Shown here one piece after another: positions 45,709 through 53,564 of a stretch of 64,000 bases of DNA (within the stretch, counting starts at the first letter, position 1; each line of letters begins with the position of its first letter). Below the pieces are notes generated by a model. That model was not told the origin of the DNA and did not search any database. It worked only from the letters and a program-made list of their open reading frames with translations. This DNA is from Streptomyces sp. NBC_00078. GTDB lineage: Bacteria; Actinomycetota; Actinomycetes; Streptomycetales; Streptomycetaceae. The position numbers and the translations under genes were made by a program. Where the stretch lies: contig NZ_JAPELX010000001.1 in the NCBI RefSeq assembly GCF_026343335.1, forward strand, positions 1,860,001 through 1,924,000, given 5' to 3'.

Positions 45709-46368
45709 ATGAAGCGTCCTGGACCGCTGATCACCCTGCTCGCGGGACTGCTGCTCGGCCTGTTCATGCTGTCGCTCAACGTGACGACGGGTACGAAGAC
45801 CGTCTCGTCCACGCCCAAGAAGGAGTCGCCGCCCGCCACGGCGTCGCCGGCTCCCACGAAGACCACCGCGTCGCCCGGCCCGTCGCCGTCGCGGGTACCG
45901 GCGCCCGACGCCAGTTACGCCGGCCGGACCGACGACGACTCCTCCGCCGTGGCCGTGACGGTGCGCGACCGCAAGGCGATCGCGTACTTCTGCGACGGCC
46001 ACTCCAAGGAGTCGTGGCTGAAGGGCGACGTCAAGGACGACGGCAGCATGCGGCTGACCGGCAGGCGCGGCGACGAGCTGAACGGCACCCTGCAGCAGGG
46101 CAAGCGGATCCACGGCTCGGCCGACGTGGGCGGCGGACACTACGCCTTCACCGCCGACGAGGCCAGGAAGCCGTCCGGGCTGTACCGGGCCACCGCGACG
46201 GTGCGCGGTGCCAGGCTCGACGGCGGCTGGATCGTCCTGCCGGGCGGAAGGCAGGTCGGCGTCGTCACCCGCGGCAAAGACGCCTCGGCCGCACCCGCCA
46301 TCGCCCCGGAGACGGGCGCGGTGACGGTCGACGGACAGCAGCTCACGGCACGTCCTGCCACCCCCTGA
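45709..46368 (+). CDS. membrane-anchored secreted protein of unknown function
   Basis: A 219-aa protein starting at ATG 45709 after GGGGGAGG. A hydrophobic helix (LITLLAGLLLGLFMLSLNV, residues ~7-25) anchors it or acts as a signal. A Ser/Thr/Pro/Lys-rich stalk of ~45 residues follows. The globular part from ~70 reads A-V-A-V-T-V-R-D-R-K-A-I-A-Y-F-C-D-G and G-T-L-Q-Q-G-K-R-I-H-G, a beta-rich extracellular domain. No catalytic motif is recognised. It lies 28 nt before the membrane/Rieske pair and may be in one operon with it. Confidence 0.75.
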   Translation: MKRPGPLITLLAGLLLGLFMLSLNVTTGTKTVSSTPKKESPPATASPAPTKTTASPGPSPSRVPAPDASYAGRTDDDSSAVAVTVRDRKAIAYFCDGHSKESWLKGDVKDDGSMRLTGRRGDELNGTLQQGKRIHGSADVGGGHYAFTADEARKPSGLYRATATVRGARLDGGWIVLPGGRQVGVVTRGKDASAAPAIAPETGAVTVDGQQLTARPATP

Positions 46369-46396
46369 CACCGTCGTCCGCTCCAGGGAGCCGACC

Positions 46397-46981
46397 ATGA
46401 CCGTCGACCCGAACGCCGCCACCCAGAACTTCCCCTCGCCCGAGCCCGCCCACCGCGCGCCCGGCCCTGCCCGCTACCTGGTGCCGGCCCTCGTCGCCGC
46501 AGCGGTGGCCGTCGGCCTCGGTGTGTACGGCAAGACCCACGACCCGGCCGGGACCGCCTACAACATCGCGGGGTTCAGCAGCACGGGCGCGGTGAAGTCG
46601 TGGCTGGCCACGACCGCTTTCTTCTTCGCGCTCGTCCAGGTCGTCAGCGCGTTCATGGTGTACGGCAAACTGCCGGGCCCGCGCTGGGCGCCGGCACTGC
46701 ACCGCTGGTCCGGCCGCATCGCGTTCCTGGTGGCGGTCCCCGTCGCCGTGCACTGCCTGTACGCGCTGGGCTATCAGACATACGAAACGCGCGTTTTGTG
46801 GCACTCTGTCATGGGTTGTTTCTTCTTCGGTGCGTTCAGCGCCAAGATGCTGCTGCTCCGCTCGCAGCGGCTGCCCGGCTGGCTGCTGCCGCTCGTCGGC
46901 GGGCTGGTCTTCACCGCCCTGACCCTCATCTGGCTGACCTCCGCCCTCTGGTTCTTCCGTACCTTCGGAGTGACGACATGA
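46397..46981 (+). CDS. four-helix membrane protein (DUF6529-like, cytochrome b561-like)
   Basis: A 194-aa membrane protein. About five hydrophobic segments run from YLVPALVAAAVAVGLGVYG to the end. Histidines lie inside helices (RWAPALHRWSGRIAFLV, VPVAVHCLYALGY, ETRVLWHSVMGCFFFGAF), in the spacing expected of b-type heme ligands. The stop overlaps the Rieske gene start as ATGA, so the two are made together. A small membrane-bound redox module is likely, with this protein as a quinone/heme partner. The heme is inference from the histidines. Confidence 0.75.
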   Translation: MTVDPNAATQNFPSPEPAHRAPGPARYLVPALVAAAVAVGLGVYGKTHDPAGTAYNIAGFSSTGAVKSWLATTAFFFALVQVVSAFMVYGKLPGPRWAPALHRWSGRIAFLVAVPVAVHCLYALGYQTYETRVLWHSVMGCFFFGAFSAKMLLLRSQRLPGWLLPLVGGLVFTALTLIWLTSALWFFRTFGVTT

Positions 46982-47391
46982 CCCAGCGCTCGACGCGGCG
47001 CACGGTTCTCCTGGCGACGGGCGCGGCGACGCTCGCCGCGGGCTGCAGCAAGTACGGCGACAACAACAGCGACTCCGGGTCCTCCTCCGTGAACGCCTCC
47101 GGTGGGCAGGAGCTGGCGAAGACGTCCGAGATCCCGGTCGGCGGCGGCAAGATCTTCAAGGACGAGAAGGTCGTGGTCACCCAGCCGAAGAAGAACGAGT
47201 TCAAGGCCTTCTCGGCGGTCTGCACCCACCAGGGCTGCACGGTGAGCAAGGTCGTGGACGGCACCATCGACTGCCCCTGCCACGGCAGCAAGTACCACGT
47301 CGCCGACGGCTCGGTGGCCGGCGGTCCGGCGCCCAGGCCCCTGCCCGCGAAGCAGATCAAGGTGGAGGGAAATTCGATCCGCCTGGCGTGA
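46978..47391 (+). CDS. Rieske [2Fe-2S] lipoprotein
   Basis: A 137-aa exported iron-sulfur protein. The N-terminus has a twin-arginine motif (S-T-R-R-T-V-L-L) and a lipobox (TLAAGC), so it is probably Tat-exported and lipid-anchored. The cluster ligands are C-T-H-x-G-C and C-P-C-H-G-S, the two C-x-H pairs of Rieske proteins, followed by the proline loop (GGPAPRPLP). The start overlaps the preceding membrane-protein stop by 4 nt. It should pass electrons to or from that protein at the outer face; the ultimate donor or acceptor is unknown. Confidence 0.9.
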   Translation: MTQRSTRRTVLLATGAATLAAGCSKYGDNNSDSGSSSVNASGGQELAKTSEIPVGGGKIFKDEKVVVTQPKKNEFKAFSAVCTHQGCTVSKVVDGTIDCPCHGSKYHVADGSVAGGPAPRPLPAKQIKVEGNSIRLA

Positions 47392-47413
47392 GGCTCCGCG
47401 TACGCTCCCGGGC

Positions 47414-48160
47414 ATGCACCCGAAGACCCTGGTACGCGACCACACGATCTACGCGTGCGTGATGGGTTCGCGTGCCTTCGGTCTGGCGACGGAGGGCAGC
47501 GACACCGACCGCCGGGGCGTGTTCGTGGCCCCCACTCCCCTGTTCTGGCGCTTCGAGAAGCCGCCGACGCACGTGGAGGGCCCGGCCGAGGAGCAGTTCG
47601 GCTGGGAGCTGGAGCGCTTCTGCGAGCTGGCGCTGCGGGCGAACCCGAACATCCTGGAGTGCCTGCACTCCCCGCTCGTGGAGTACGTCGACGACACCGG
47701 CCGTGAGCTCCTCGCGCTGCGCGGGGCGTTCCTGTCCCGCCGGGCCCACGCGACGTTCACGCGCTACGCACTCGGCCAGCGCAAGAAGCTGGAGGCCGAC
47801 GTCCGCACGCACGGAGCCCCGCGCTGGAAGCACGCCATGCACCTGCTGCGCCTGTTGATGACCTCCCGTGACCTGCTGCGCACGGGCACCCTCACCATCG
47901 ACGTCGGCGACCGGCGCGAGCCGCTGCTGGCGGTCAGGCGTGGCGAGGTCTCCTGGCCGGACGTCGAGTCCTGGATGAACCGCCTGGCGGGCGAGTCGGA
48001 CGAGGCGGCCCGGCACAGCCCGCTGCCCGAGGAACCGGACCACCGCCGCGTCGAGGACTTCCTCGTCCGCGTACGCCGTGCCTCAGCTCTCCGGCCGGTC
48101 GAGCCGGATGCGTACGACGAAGTCGTGCAGGGCGTCGTGGACGCCGGGGGCGTCGGGTAG
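47414..48160 (+). CDS. pol-beta-type nucleotidyltransferase (copy 1)
   Basis: A 248-aa predicted nucleotidyltransferase. The active-site pattern G-S-x-A-x-G-L-A-T-x-x-S-D-x-D (GSRAFGLATEGSDTDRRGV, residues ~18-36) gives the metal-binding D-x-D. The following helices contain ERFCELALRANPNILECLHSPLV, typical of the YcgL/DNA polymerase beta superfamily. Substrate is unknown; relatives modify RNA ends, proteins or small molecules. The last 26 codons overlap the convergent second copy. It starts 22 nt after the Rieske gene. It is part of a predicted nucleotide/ADP-ribose module with the next three genes. Confidence 0.82.
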   Translation: MHPKTLVRDHTIYACVMGSRAFGLATEGSDTDRRGVFVAPTPLFWRFEKPPTHVEGPAEEQFGWELERFCELALRANPNILECLHSPLVEYVDDTGRELLALRGAFLSRRAHATFTRYALGQRKKLEADVRTHGAPRWKHAMHLLRLLMTSRDLLRTGTLTIDVGDRREPLLAVRRGEVSWPDVESWMNRLAGESDEAARHSPLPEEPDHRRVEDFLVRVRRASALRPVEPDAYDEVVQGVVDAGGVG

Positions 48161-48844
48161 GGCCGAGGTCGCCTGCTCCTCGTCCAGCACGACGTGCAGC
48201 CGCTCGATGTCGGCCTGCACGCGCGCGTGGTCGGCATCGGCGGCCCCGTGCTCGTGTTCCGCCTTCGCGGCGATCAGCTCCGGCAGATACGCGGGCGCCT
48301 CGTCGACCTCGCCCAGCAGCGTGGGCAGATGGGCCTGCACCTCGCCGCCGCGCATCAGATGGATACCGGTCAGCAGCACCCGGAACGTGTAGAGCAGCGG
48401 CTTGAGTTCGCCGGTCTTCTCGAACAGCCGCCACTGGGTGACGGCGAACCCCCGGTAGTGGTGGGCGTGGTGGCTGGTGAGGACGCCGGGAGCGAGCGCC
48501 GCCAGTTCCTGGTGTGCCTCGGTGGTGTGCACGACCAGGGGCGAGAGCAGCTGCTCCAGGACGTAGCCGTTGCGGCGCAGCATCAGCCGTACGAACTTGC
48601 GCAGGTCGTGGGTGACCAGGTCCATCTCGACGCCGTCCCGGTCCCACATCCGGGACCGGGTCTCCTCCGGCTCCCGCAGTCCCACCAGGTCGGCCGCGGG
48701 CAGCAGGTGCACACCCCGCAGATCGACGTCCGAGTCGCGGGACGGGAAGCCGTAGAGGTGGGCACCGGAGACGGTGGCGAACAGCACCGGGTCGGACTGC
48801 TCGGCCACCACGGGCGTCAGGTCGATGTCCAGGGCGTCGATCAT
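48083..48844 (-). CDS. pol-beta-type nucleotidyltransferase (copy 2)
   Basis: A 253-aa paralogue of copy 1, on the other strand and overlapping it by 78 bp at the 3' ends. The active site reads V-S-G-A-H-L-Y-G-F and R-D-S-D-V-D-L-R-G (residues ~25-43), with the D-x-D kept. The next block (EMDLVTHDLRKFVRLMLRRNGYVLEQLLSPLVV, in outline) matches the same superfamily. The ATG at 48844 is 3 nt from the stop of the ADP-ribosylglycohydrolase gene, so it is the last gene of the operon NrtR-like, glycohydrolase, transferase. Confidence 0.83.
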   Translation of the reverse strand: MIDALDIDLTPVVAEQSDPVLFATVSGAHLYGFPSRDSDVDLRGVHLLPAADLVGLREPEETRSRMWDRDGVEMDLVTHDLRKFVRLMLRRNGYVLEQLLSPLVVHTTEAHQELAALAPGVLTSHHAHHYRGFAVTQWRLFEKTGELKPLLYTFRVLLTGIHLMRGGEVQAHLPTLLGEVDEAPAYLPELIAAKAEHEHGAADADHARVQADIERLHVVLDEEQATSALPDAPGVHDALHDFVVRIRLDRPES

Positions 48845-48847
48845 CCC

Positions 48848-49870
48848 TCAAGAATCCCAGAGGGCTCCGAAGGTCAGCAGGTCGCCCCGGTACTCGATCC
48901 GGTCCACCCACTCGGTGGGCCAGGCCTCCGCGCCCAGCCACGCCCCCGCGAAGGCCCCCGTCAGACAGGCGATGGAGTCCGAGTCGCCGGAGGTGCAGGC
49001 GGCCCGCCGGACGGCCGTCACCGGTTCGTCGACAAACAGCAGGAAGCACAACAGGCCGGTCGCCAGAGCCTCTTCGGCGATCCAGCCGGCACCGGTGGCC
49101 AGACACGGGTCGGCCTCCGGGTCGGCCGAGTGCACGGCGTCGCGAAGGCGGCCGAGGGTCTCCAGGCACTCGTCCCAGCCGCGGGCGATGAACTGCTCGG
49201 GTGTGGGGTCCTCGCCGCGGGTCCACAGGTCGCCGAGCCAGCGGTGGTGGTACTGACTGCGGTTGTCGTGCGCGTACAGCTGCAGCAGGTCCACGAGTTC
49301 GGCCGGCCGGGCACCCTGCGCGAGCAGCCGTACGGCACGGGCGGTGAGGTCGGAGGCGGCCAGCGCCGTCGGGTGCCCGTGGGTGAGCGCGGACTGCAAC
49401 TGGGCCGCGCCGGCCCGCTGTTCGTCGCTCAGACCGGGGGCGAGCCCGACGGGAGCGACCCGCATGTTGGCACCGCAGCCCTTGGAGCCGACCTGGCTGG
49501 CGTCCTGCCAGGGGAGGGTCTCGTCCTTGAGCAGGTTGCAGGCTCGCAGGCAGGTGTTTCCCGGCGCCCGGTTGTTCTGCGGCGACTGGTACCAGTCCAC
49601 GAACTCCTCGCGCACCGGCCGCTCCAGCCTCTTCGGCGCGAGCACTCCCCGGTCCATCGCCGTCCGCAGTCCCCGCCCCAGCGCCAGCGTCATCTGGGTG
49701 TCGTCGCTGACGATCGCGGGTGTCGGCAGCCGCATCTCCCGCCACGGCCCGCACTTGGCGAGGATCGAGGGCACGTCGTTGAACTCGGTGGGGAAGCCGA
49801 GCGCGTCCCCGAGGGCGAGTCCGGTCAACGCGCCTGTGGCGGCTTGCTTCCTGACGGTTGTTGTGGTCAT
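48848..49870 (-). CDS. ADP-ribosylglycohydrolase family protein (DraG/ARH-like)
   Basis: A 340-aa hydrolase expected to split an N- or O-glycosidic ADP-ribose bond. The family marks are G-L-A-L-G-D-A-L-G-F-P-T-E near the N-terminus, S-D-D-T-Q-M-T-L (first metal site) and the C-terminal S-G-D-S-D-S-I-A, which together bind two Mg2+. The start overlaps the NrtR-like stop as ATGA. Context with an ADP-ribose-sensing Nudix protein and nucleotidyltransferases points to NAD or ADP-ribose metabolism, possibly reversal of an ADP-ribosyl modification. No ADP-ribosyltransferase gene is seen nearby. Confidence 0.9.
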   Translation of the reverse strand: MTTTTVRKQAATGALTGLALGDALGFPTEFNDVPSILAKCGPWREMRLPTPAIVSDDTQMTLALGRGLRTAMDRGVLAPKRLERPVREEFVDWYQSPQNNRAPGNTCLRACNLLKDETLPWQDASQVGSKGCGANMRVAPVGLAPGLSDEQRAGAAQLQSALTHGHPTALAASDLTARAVRLLAQGARPAELVDLLQLYAHDNRSQYHHRWLGDLWTRGEDPTPEQFIARGWDECLETLGRLRDAVHSADPEADPCLATGAGWIAEEALATGLLCFLLFVDEPVTAVRRAACTSGDSDSIACLTGAFAGAWLGAEAWPTEWVDRIEYRGDLLTFGALWDS

Positions 49871-50598
49871 GCGGGGCGTCCTTCCGGGGGCGGTCGCAGA
49901 AGCGGCGGAGAGAGGCTGGTGGCCGGGCCCGCGCGGTAGAGCGCGGCCGGTTTTCCGCGGCCGCCGGTCAGGCGCGCACCGCCGGGGACCGGGTCGACGA
50001 AGCCGGGCGTGGCGAGCACCTTGCGGCGGAAGTTGGGCCGGTCGAGGGCGGTGCCCCACACGGTCTCGTAGACCTGCTGCAGCTCGCCGAGCGTGAACTC
50101 GGGCGGGCAGAAGGCGGTGGCGAGGCAGGTGTACTCGAGCTGGGCGCCGACGCGTTCGTGGGCGTCGGCCAGGATCCGGTCGTGGTCGAAGGCGAGCGGG
50201 CCCGCCGCGTCGTAAGGCAGCCAGCTCGCCCGCGCCGCGTCGCTGCCGGCGTGCGGTTCGGGCGCGTCGGGCAGCAGCGCGGTGAAGGCGACGGACACGA
50301 CCCGCATCCGGGGGTCGCGGCCGGGCTCGCTGTACGTCCGCAGCTGCTCCAGGTGGAGACCGGTGACGTCCGCGAGGCCGGTCTCCTCGGCGAGTTCGCG
50401 CCGGGCGGCCGTCTCCGCCGACTCACGCGGCTCCACGAAGCCGCCGGGCAGCGCCCAGCGTCCGGCGTACGGCTCGTGTCCGCGCTCGACGAGCAGCACA
50501 TGGAGCGCGCCGGATCGGACGGTGAGGACAGCGAGGTCGACGGTGACAGCGAAGGGCTCGTAGGCGTACTTGTCGTAACTCCTCTTGTCGAAGACCAT
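49867..50598 (-). CDS. NrtR-like Nudix transcriptional regulator/ADP-ribose-binding protein
   Basis: A 243-aa protein of the NrtR type. The Nudix box is complete: G53-x5-E59-x7-R67-E-L-x-E-E-x-G-L. The C-terminal ~80 residues (FTLGELQQVYETVWGTALDRPNFRRKVL) match the winged helix of NrtR regulators, which sense ADP-ribose and repress NAD genes. A complete Nudix box means it may also hydrolyse its ligand. The ATG at 50598 is chosen over GTG 50604 for spacing to GGGAG. A perfect palindrome lies 18-34 bp upstream, consistent with self-repression and control of the operon. Confidence 0.86.
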   Translation of the reverse strand: MVFDKRSYDKYAYEPFAVTVDLAVLTVRSGALHVLLVERGHEPYAGRWALPGGFVEPRESAETAARRELAEETGLADVTGLHLEQLRTYSEPGRDPRMRVVSVAFTALLPDAPEPHAGSDAARASWLPYDAAGPLAFDHDRILADAHERVGAQLEYTCLATAFCPPEFTLGELQQVYETVWGTALDRPNFRRKVLATPGFVDPVPGGARLTGGRGKPAALYRAGPATSLSPPLLRPPPEGRPA

Positions 50599-50615
50599 GT
50601 TCACCCGCTCCCTTA

Positions 50616-50632
50616 ATAGTCATTACGACTAT
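50616..50632. promoter_or_regulatory. NrtR-type operator palindrome
   Basis: ATAGTC-ATTAC-GACTAT is a perfect 6-bp inverted repeat with a 5-bp spacer, A/T-rich in a GC-rich background, between the NrtR-like ATG (50598) and the divergent DUF72 gene (50683). Its place and symmetry suit binding of the NrtR-like protein encoded next to it, with effect on both directions. Confidence 0.7.
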
Positions 50633-50682
50633 AAACAGGCGTGGCGGGCTTCCACAACCCCTGCGGGGGTACCCGGGGCCCC

Positions 50683-51654
50683 ATGGGCGAGATCCTCGTG
50701 GGCACGTGTTCGTGGACGGACCGGGCGCTGGTCGGCAGCGGCTGGTATCCGCCGGGGCGGCGGGACGCGGAGGGGAGACTGCGGCACTACGCCGGGCGCT
50801 TCCCGGTCGTCGAGGTCGACTCGGCGTACTACGCGCTGCCCGGCGCCCGCAACTGCCGGCTGTGGGCCGAGCGCACACCGGACGGCTTCGTCTTCGACGT
50901 GAAGGCGTTCTCGCTGCTCACCGGGCATCCGACGCGGACCTCGGTGATGCCGGACGGGCTGCCCGCCGATCCGGGGGACCCGAAGGTGCTCGACGAGGTG
51001 TGGGCGCGGTTCGCCGAGGGCATCGAGCCGCTGCGGGCGGCCGGTCGGCTCGGCAGCGTGCTGTTCCAGTTACCGCCGTGGGTCCGACCGGGGCAGCGGG
51101 CCGGGGAGTTCCTCCGTGAGTGCGCCGAGCGAACCGCCGGGTGGCCGGTCTCCGTGGAGTTCCGGCATCCCGCCTGGTGGCGGGAGGAGTGGGCGGACGC
51201 GACGTGCGCGCTGCTCGCCCGGTACGGCATGACCGCCGTCGCGGTCGACATGACGCAGACGCTCCCCTCGTCCGTGCCGCCGGTCACGCCGGTCACCTCG
51301 CCGCGGCTGTCCGTCGTCCGGTTCCACGGGCGGAGCGCCGCCTGGGGGTCGGGAAGCAAGGAGGACCGGTTCCGGTACGACTACGGCGAGGACGAACTCG
51401 CCGGGTGGCTGCCGCGGTTGCGGGCTCTGGCCACACGGGTCGACCAGCTCCACGTGCTGTTCAACAACTGCTGCGGCGCGGCCGCGGTCCGTGCCGCCGA
51501 GAGCATGCAGCGGCTGCTCGACGGCACGGACCGAGATCACGCGCGGGTGCGTGAGGGGGCGAACGCCGCCACCACCGCCCCGGCTCCCGCGGCCCCCGCC
51601 GACACCCACAGCGCCGGCGCGCAGCCGTCCAGGAAGGCGGACGGCGAGCCGTAG
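50683..51654 (+). CDS. DUF72 family protein (second copy, with a TTA codon)
   Basis: A 323-aa DUF72 protein, divergent from the gene at 8602-9387. It opens ILVGTCSWTDRALV and keeps VEVDSAYYALP, DVKAFSLLTGH, VLFQLPPWV, VEFRHPAWW and VLFNNCCG. Codon 130 (51070-51072) is TTA, the rare leucine codon read by bldA tRNA in Streptomyces, so translation may be limited to late growth. The last ~40 residues are Ala/Pro/Thr-rich and overlap the convergent MFS gene by 118 bp; the family core ends before them. It shares its promoter region with the NrtR-like gene. Confidence 0.87.
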   Translation: MGEILVGTCSWTDRALVGSGWYPPGRRDAEGRLRHYAGRFPVVEVDSAYYALPGARNCRLWAERTPDGFVFDVKAFSLLTGHPTRTSVMPDGLPADPGDPKVLDEVWARFAEGIEPLRAAGRLGSVLFQLPPWVRPGQRAGEFLRECAERTAGWPVSVEFRHPAWWREEWADATCALLARYGMTAVAVDMTQTLPSSVPPVTPVTSPRLSVVRFHGRSAAWGSGSKEDRFRYDYGEDELAGWLPRLRALATRVDQLHVLFNNCCGAAAVRAAESMQRLLDGTDRDHARVREGANAATTAPAPAAPADTHSAGAQPSRKADGEP

Positions 51655-52952
51655 CCGCCGTATTGCGTGAAGACGAGGGCGGCGACGGCGACGCCGAAGA
51701 CCCCGCCGAGTTCGCGCAGCGCGTTGTTCACGCCGGCCGCGACGCCCGCCTCGCCGAGGGGCACGGACGAGGTCACGGCGTTCGCGACGCTCGGGAACAC
51801 CATGGAGATGCCGATGCCCGCGATGATCAGCGGGACGACCAACTGGCCGTACCCGACGCCGGGTTCGACCTGCCAGGCCAGCAGGGCCAGGCCGGTGGCC
51901 ATCAGGACCATGCCGGCGAGCATGAAGGGCCGGGTGCCGAAGCGGTCCGCGAGCGCGCCCGCGACCGGGGCGACCAGCAGCGGCATGGCGTTCCAGACGA
52001 GGATGCGCACGCCGGCCTCCAGCGGGGAGTAGCCGAGCCCGGTCTGGAAGAGCTGCGTGATCATGAAGAGGGCGCCCAGCAGGGACCCGAAGAGAAGGAA
52101 GGCGACCGCGTTGGCGGTGGAGAAACCGCGGTTTCGGAAGTGCCCGAGCGGCAGCATCGGGTACCGGGCGCCCCTGCGCTCCCAGGCGAGGAAGGCCACC
52201 GTGAACACGATCCCCATGGCCAGCGCGGAGAGCACCTCGGCACTCCCCCACCCGGCCTGCGGCGCCCGCACCGGCGCCCAGGCCAGGCCCGTCAGACCGA
52301 CGGCCGCCAACACCAGGCCAACAAGGTCGAGTTGGGGCCGGGTGCCGTAGCTCTCGCGGAGCTTCGTGGCAGCGAGAGGCAGCATCGCGAGCCCGATCGG
52401 CACATTCAGCCAGAAGATCCACTGCCAGGACAGGCCCTCGGTTACGGCCCCGCCGAGCACGGGTCCGGCGGCCACTCCCAGCCCGGTCACCCCGCCCCAC
52501 ACACCGATGGCCACGCCCCGCTTCTCGGCCGGGAACGCGTCGCTGATCAGGGTCAGGGTGAGCGGGAGGAGTACGGCCGCGCCGGCGCCCTGCACCACGC
52601 GCGCACCGATGAGCGGTCCGGGGCCGCCCGCCAGCGCGGAGGCGGCGGAGCCGAGGGTGAAGACGGCGAGCCCGACGAGGTACATACGGCGCCGTCCGAA
52701 CCGGTCGCCGAGCGCGGCGCCGGTCAGGGTCAGGCAGGCGAAGACCAGGTTGTAGGCGTTGATCGTCCATTCCAGGTCCGACAGGCTCGCCCCGAAATCG
52801 GCCCGCAGGGCGGGCAGCGCGGTGGCGACGACCACGACGTCGAGGGAGCAGAGCAGCGCGCCCAGTCCGGCGAGGACGACGGTCCACACCCGGCGGGCCG
52901 GGGCCGTTTCGGTGGGTTGTTCGGGTACGGAGACACTCAGTGTGCCGGTCAT
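51537..52952 (-). CDS. MFS transporter (DHA2-like exporter)
   Basis: A 471-aa major-facilitator protein. Helix 1 contains LLCSLDVVVVATALPAL, loop 2-3 has GAALGDRFGRRRMYLVG, and helix 5 has GLGVAAGPVLGGAVTEGLSWQWIFWLNVP, the antiporter motif C. About 14 helices fit, as in drug exporters of the DHA2 family. The ATG at 52952 follows GGAAGG. Its 3' end overlaps the DUF72 gene. It is only ~32% or less alike by eye to the exporter at 28765-30366, so it is not a recent copy. Substrate unknown. Confidence 0.9.
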   Translation of the reverse strand: MTGTLSVSVPEQPTETAPARRVWTVVLAGLGALLCSLDVVVVATALPALRADFGASLSDLEWTINAYNLVFACLTLTGAALGDRFGRRRMYLVGLAVFTLGSAASALAGGPGPLIGARVVQGAGAAVLLPLTLTLISDAFPAEKRGVAIGVWGGVTGLGVAAGPVLGGAVTEGLSWQWIFWLNVPIGLAMLPLAATKLRESYGTRPQLDLVGLVLAAVGLTGLAWAPVRAPQAGWGSAEVLSALAMGIVFTVAFLAWERRGARYPMLPLGHFRNRGFSTANAVAFLLFGSLLGALFMITQLFQTGLGYSPLEAGVRILVWNAMPLLVAPVAGALADRFGTRPFMLAGMVLMATGLALLAWQVEPGVGYGQLVVPLIIAGIGISMVFPSVANAVTSSVPLGEAGVAAGVNNALRELGGVFGVAVAALVFTQYGGYGSPSAFLDGCAPALWVSAGAAGAGAVVAAFAPSRTRA

Positions 52953-53006
52953 GACGGGGGTTCCTTCCGTGAGCTCTTGAGGTCGCTCACGGAAGGCAGA
53001 CCGCCC

Positions 53007-53564
53007 TCATCCCGCAAAGGAATCGCGCCGCCCCAGAAAGGCCAGCAGCCGGACCTGGGGCGGCGCGCACGCCCCCACGGTGACCGGCTCGGCGAACCGC
53101 ACGCCCCGGTCCTCGTCGGCGACCAGGCACCGCGCGACGGGCAGCAGCTCGGCCGCGAGCGGGGCCGGGATGGGCCGCGGCCGCCCGCAGGCCTGCGCGA
53201 CGTCCCATCCGTGCACGGCGATCTCCACGGACCCCACGGCGGCCATCACCCGCACGTCCAGCGGCAGTTCACCCACCAGGACCCGCACCCCGGGCCCGGC
53301 GGCCCAGGCACCGAGCACGGCACGCGCGCGCGTGCGGAACGCAACCGCGAGGTCGACGGCCTCCGGCTCCTGGGGAAACAGCCCGATCCGCCCGCCCGTC
53401 AGCCCCTCGTGCAGGGCGTCCAGCGAGTCGTCGAGATGCGTGAGCAGCTCCCGCAGGTCCCACCGCCCGCACGGCGTGCCCCGGCCCAGCCCACCGGGCG
53501 CCACCCCGGCGACGCTCCCCAGCGCATACGCCAGCGAACGCTCCAGCAAGTCCCCGGCGTTCAC
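53007..53564 (-). CDS. DinB/maleylpyruvate isomerase-like metal-binding protein (TIGR03086-like)
   Basis: A 185-aa four-helix-bundle type protein. P-C-G-R-W-D-L-R-E-L-L-T-H-L-D-D near residue 40 contains the first metal histidine, and V-E-I-A-V-H-G-W-D-V-A-Q-A near 120 the second, as in mycothiol-dependent maleylpyruvate isomerase relatives. The start GTG 53564 overlaps the sigma factor stop as GTGA. Proteins of this family are often encoded with SigX5/SigJ-type ECF factors; a regulatory or mycothiol-linked role is possible, but the reaction is unknown. Confidence 0.82.
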   Translation of the reverse strand: MNAGDLLERSLAYALGSVAGVAPGGLGRGTPCGRWDLRELLTHLDDSLDALHEGLTGGRIGLFPQEPEAVDLAVAFRTRARAVLGAWAAGPGVRVLVGELPLDVRVMAAVGSVEIAVHGWDVAQACGRPRPIPAPLAAELLPVARCLVADEDRGVRFAEPVTVGACAPPQVRLLAFLGRRDSFAG

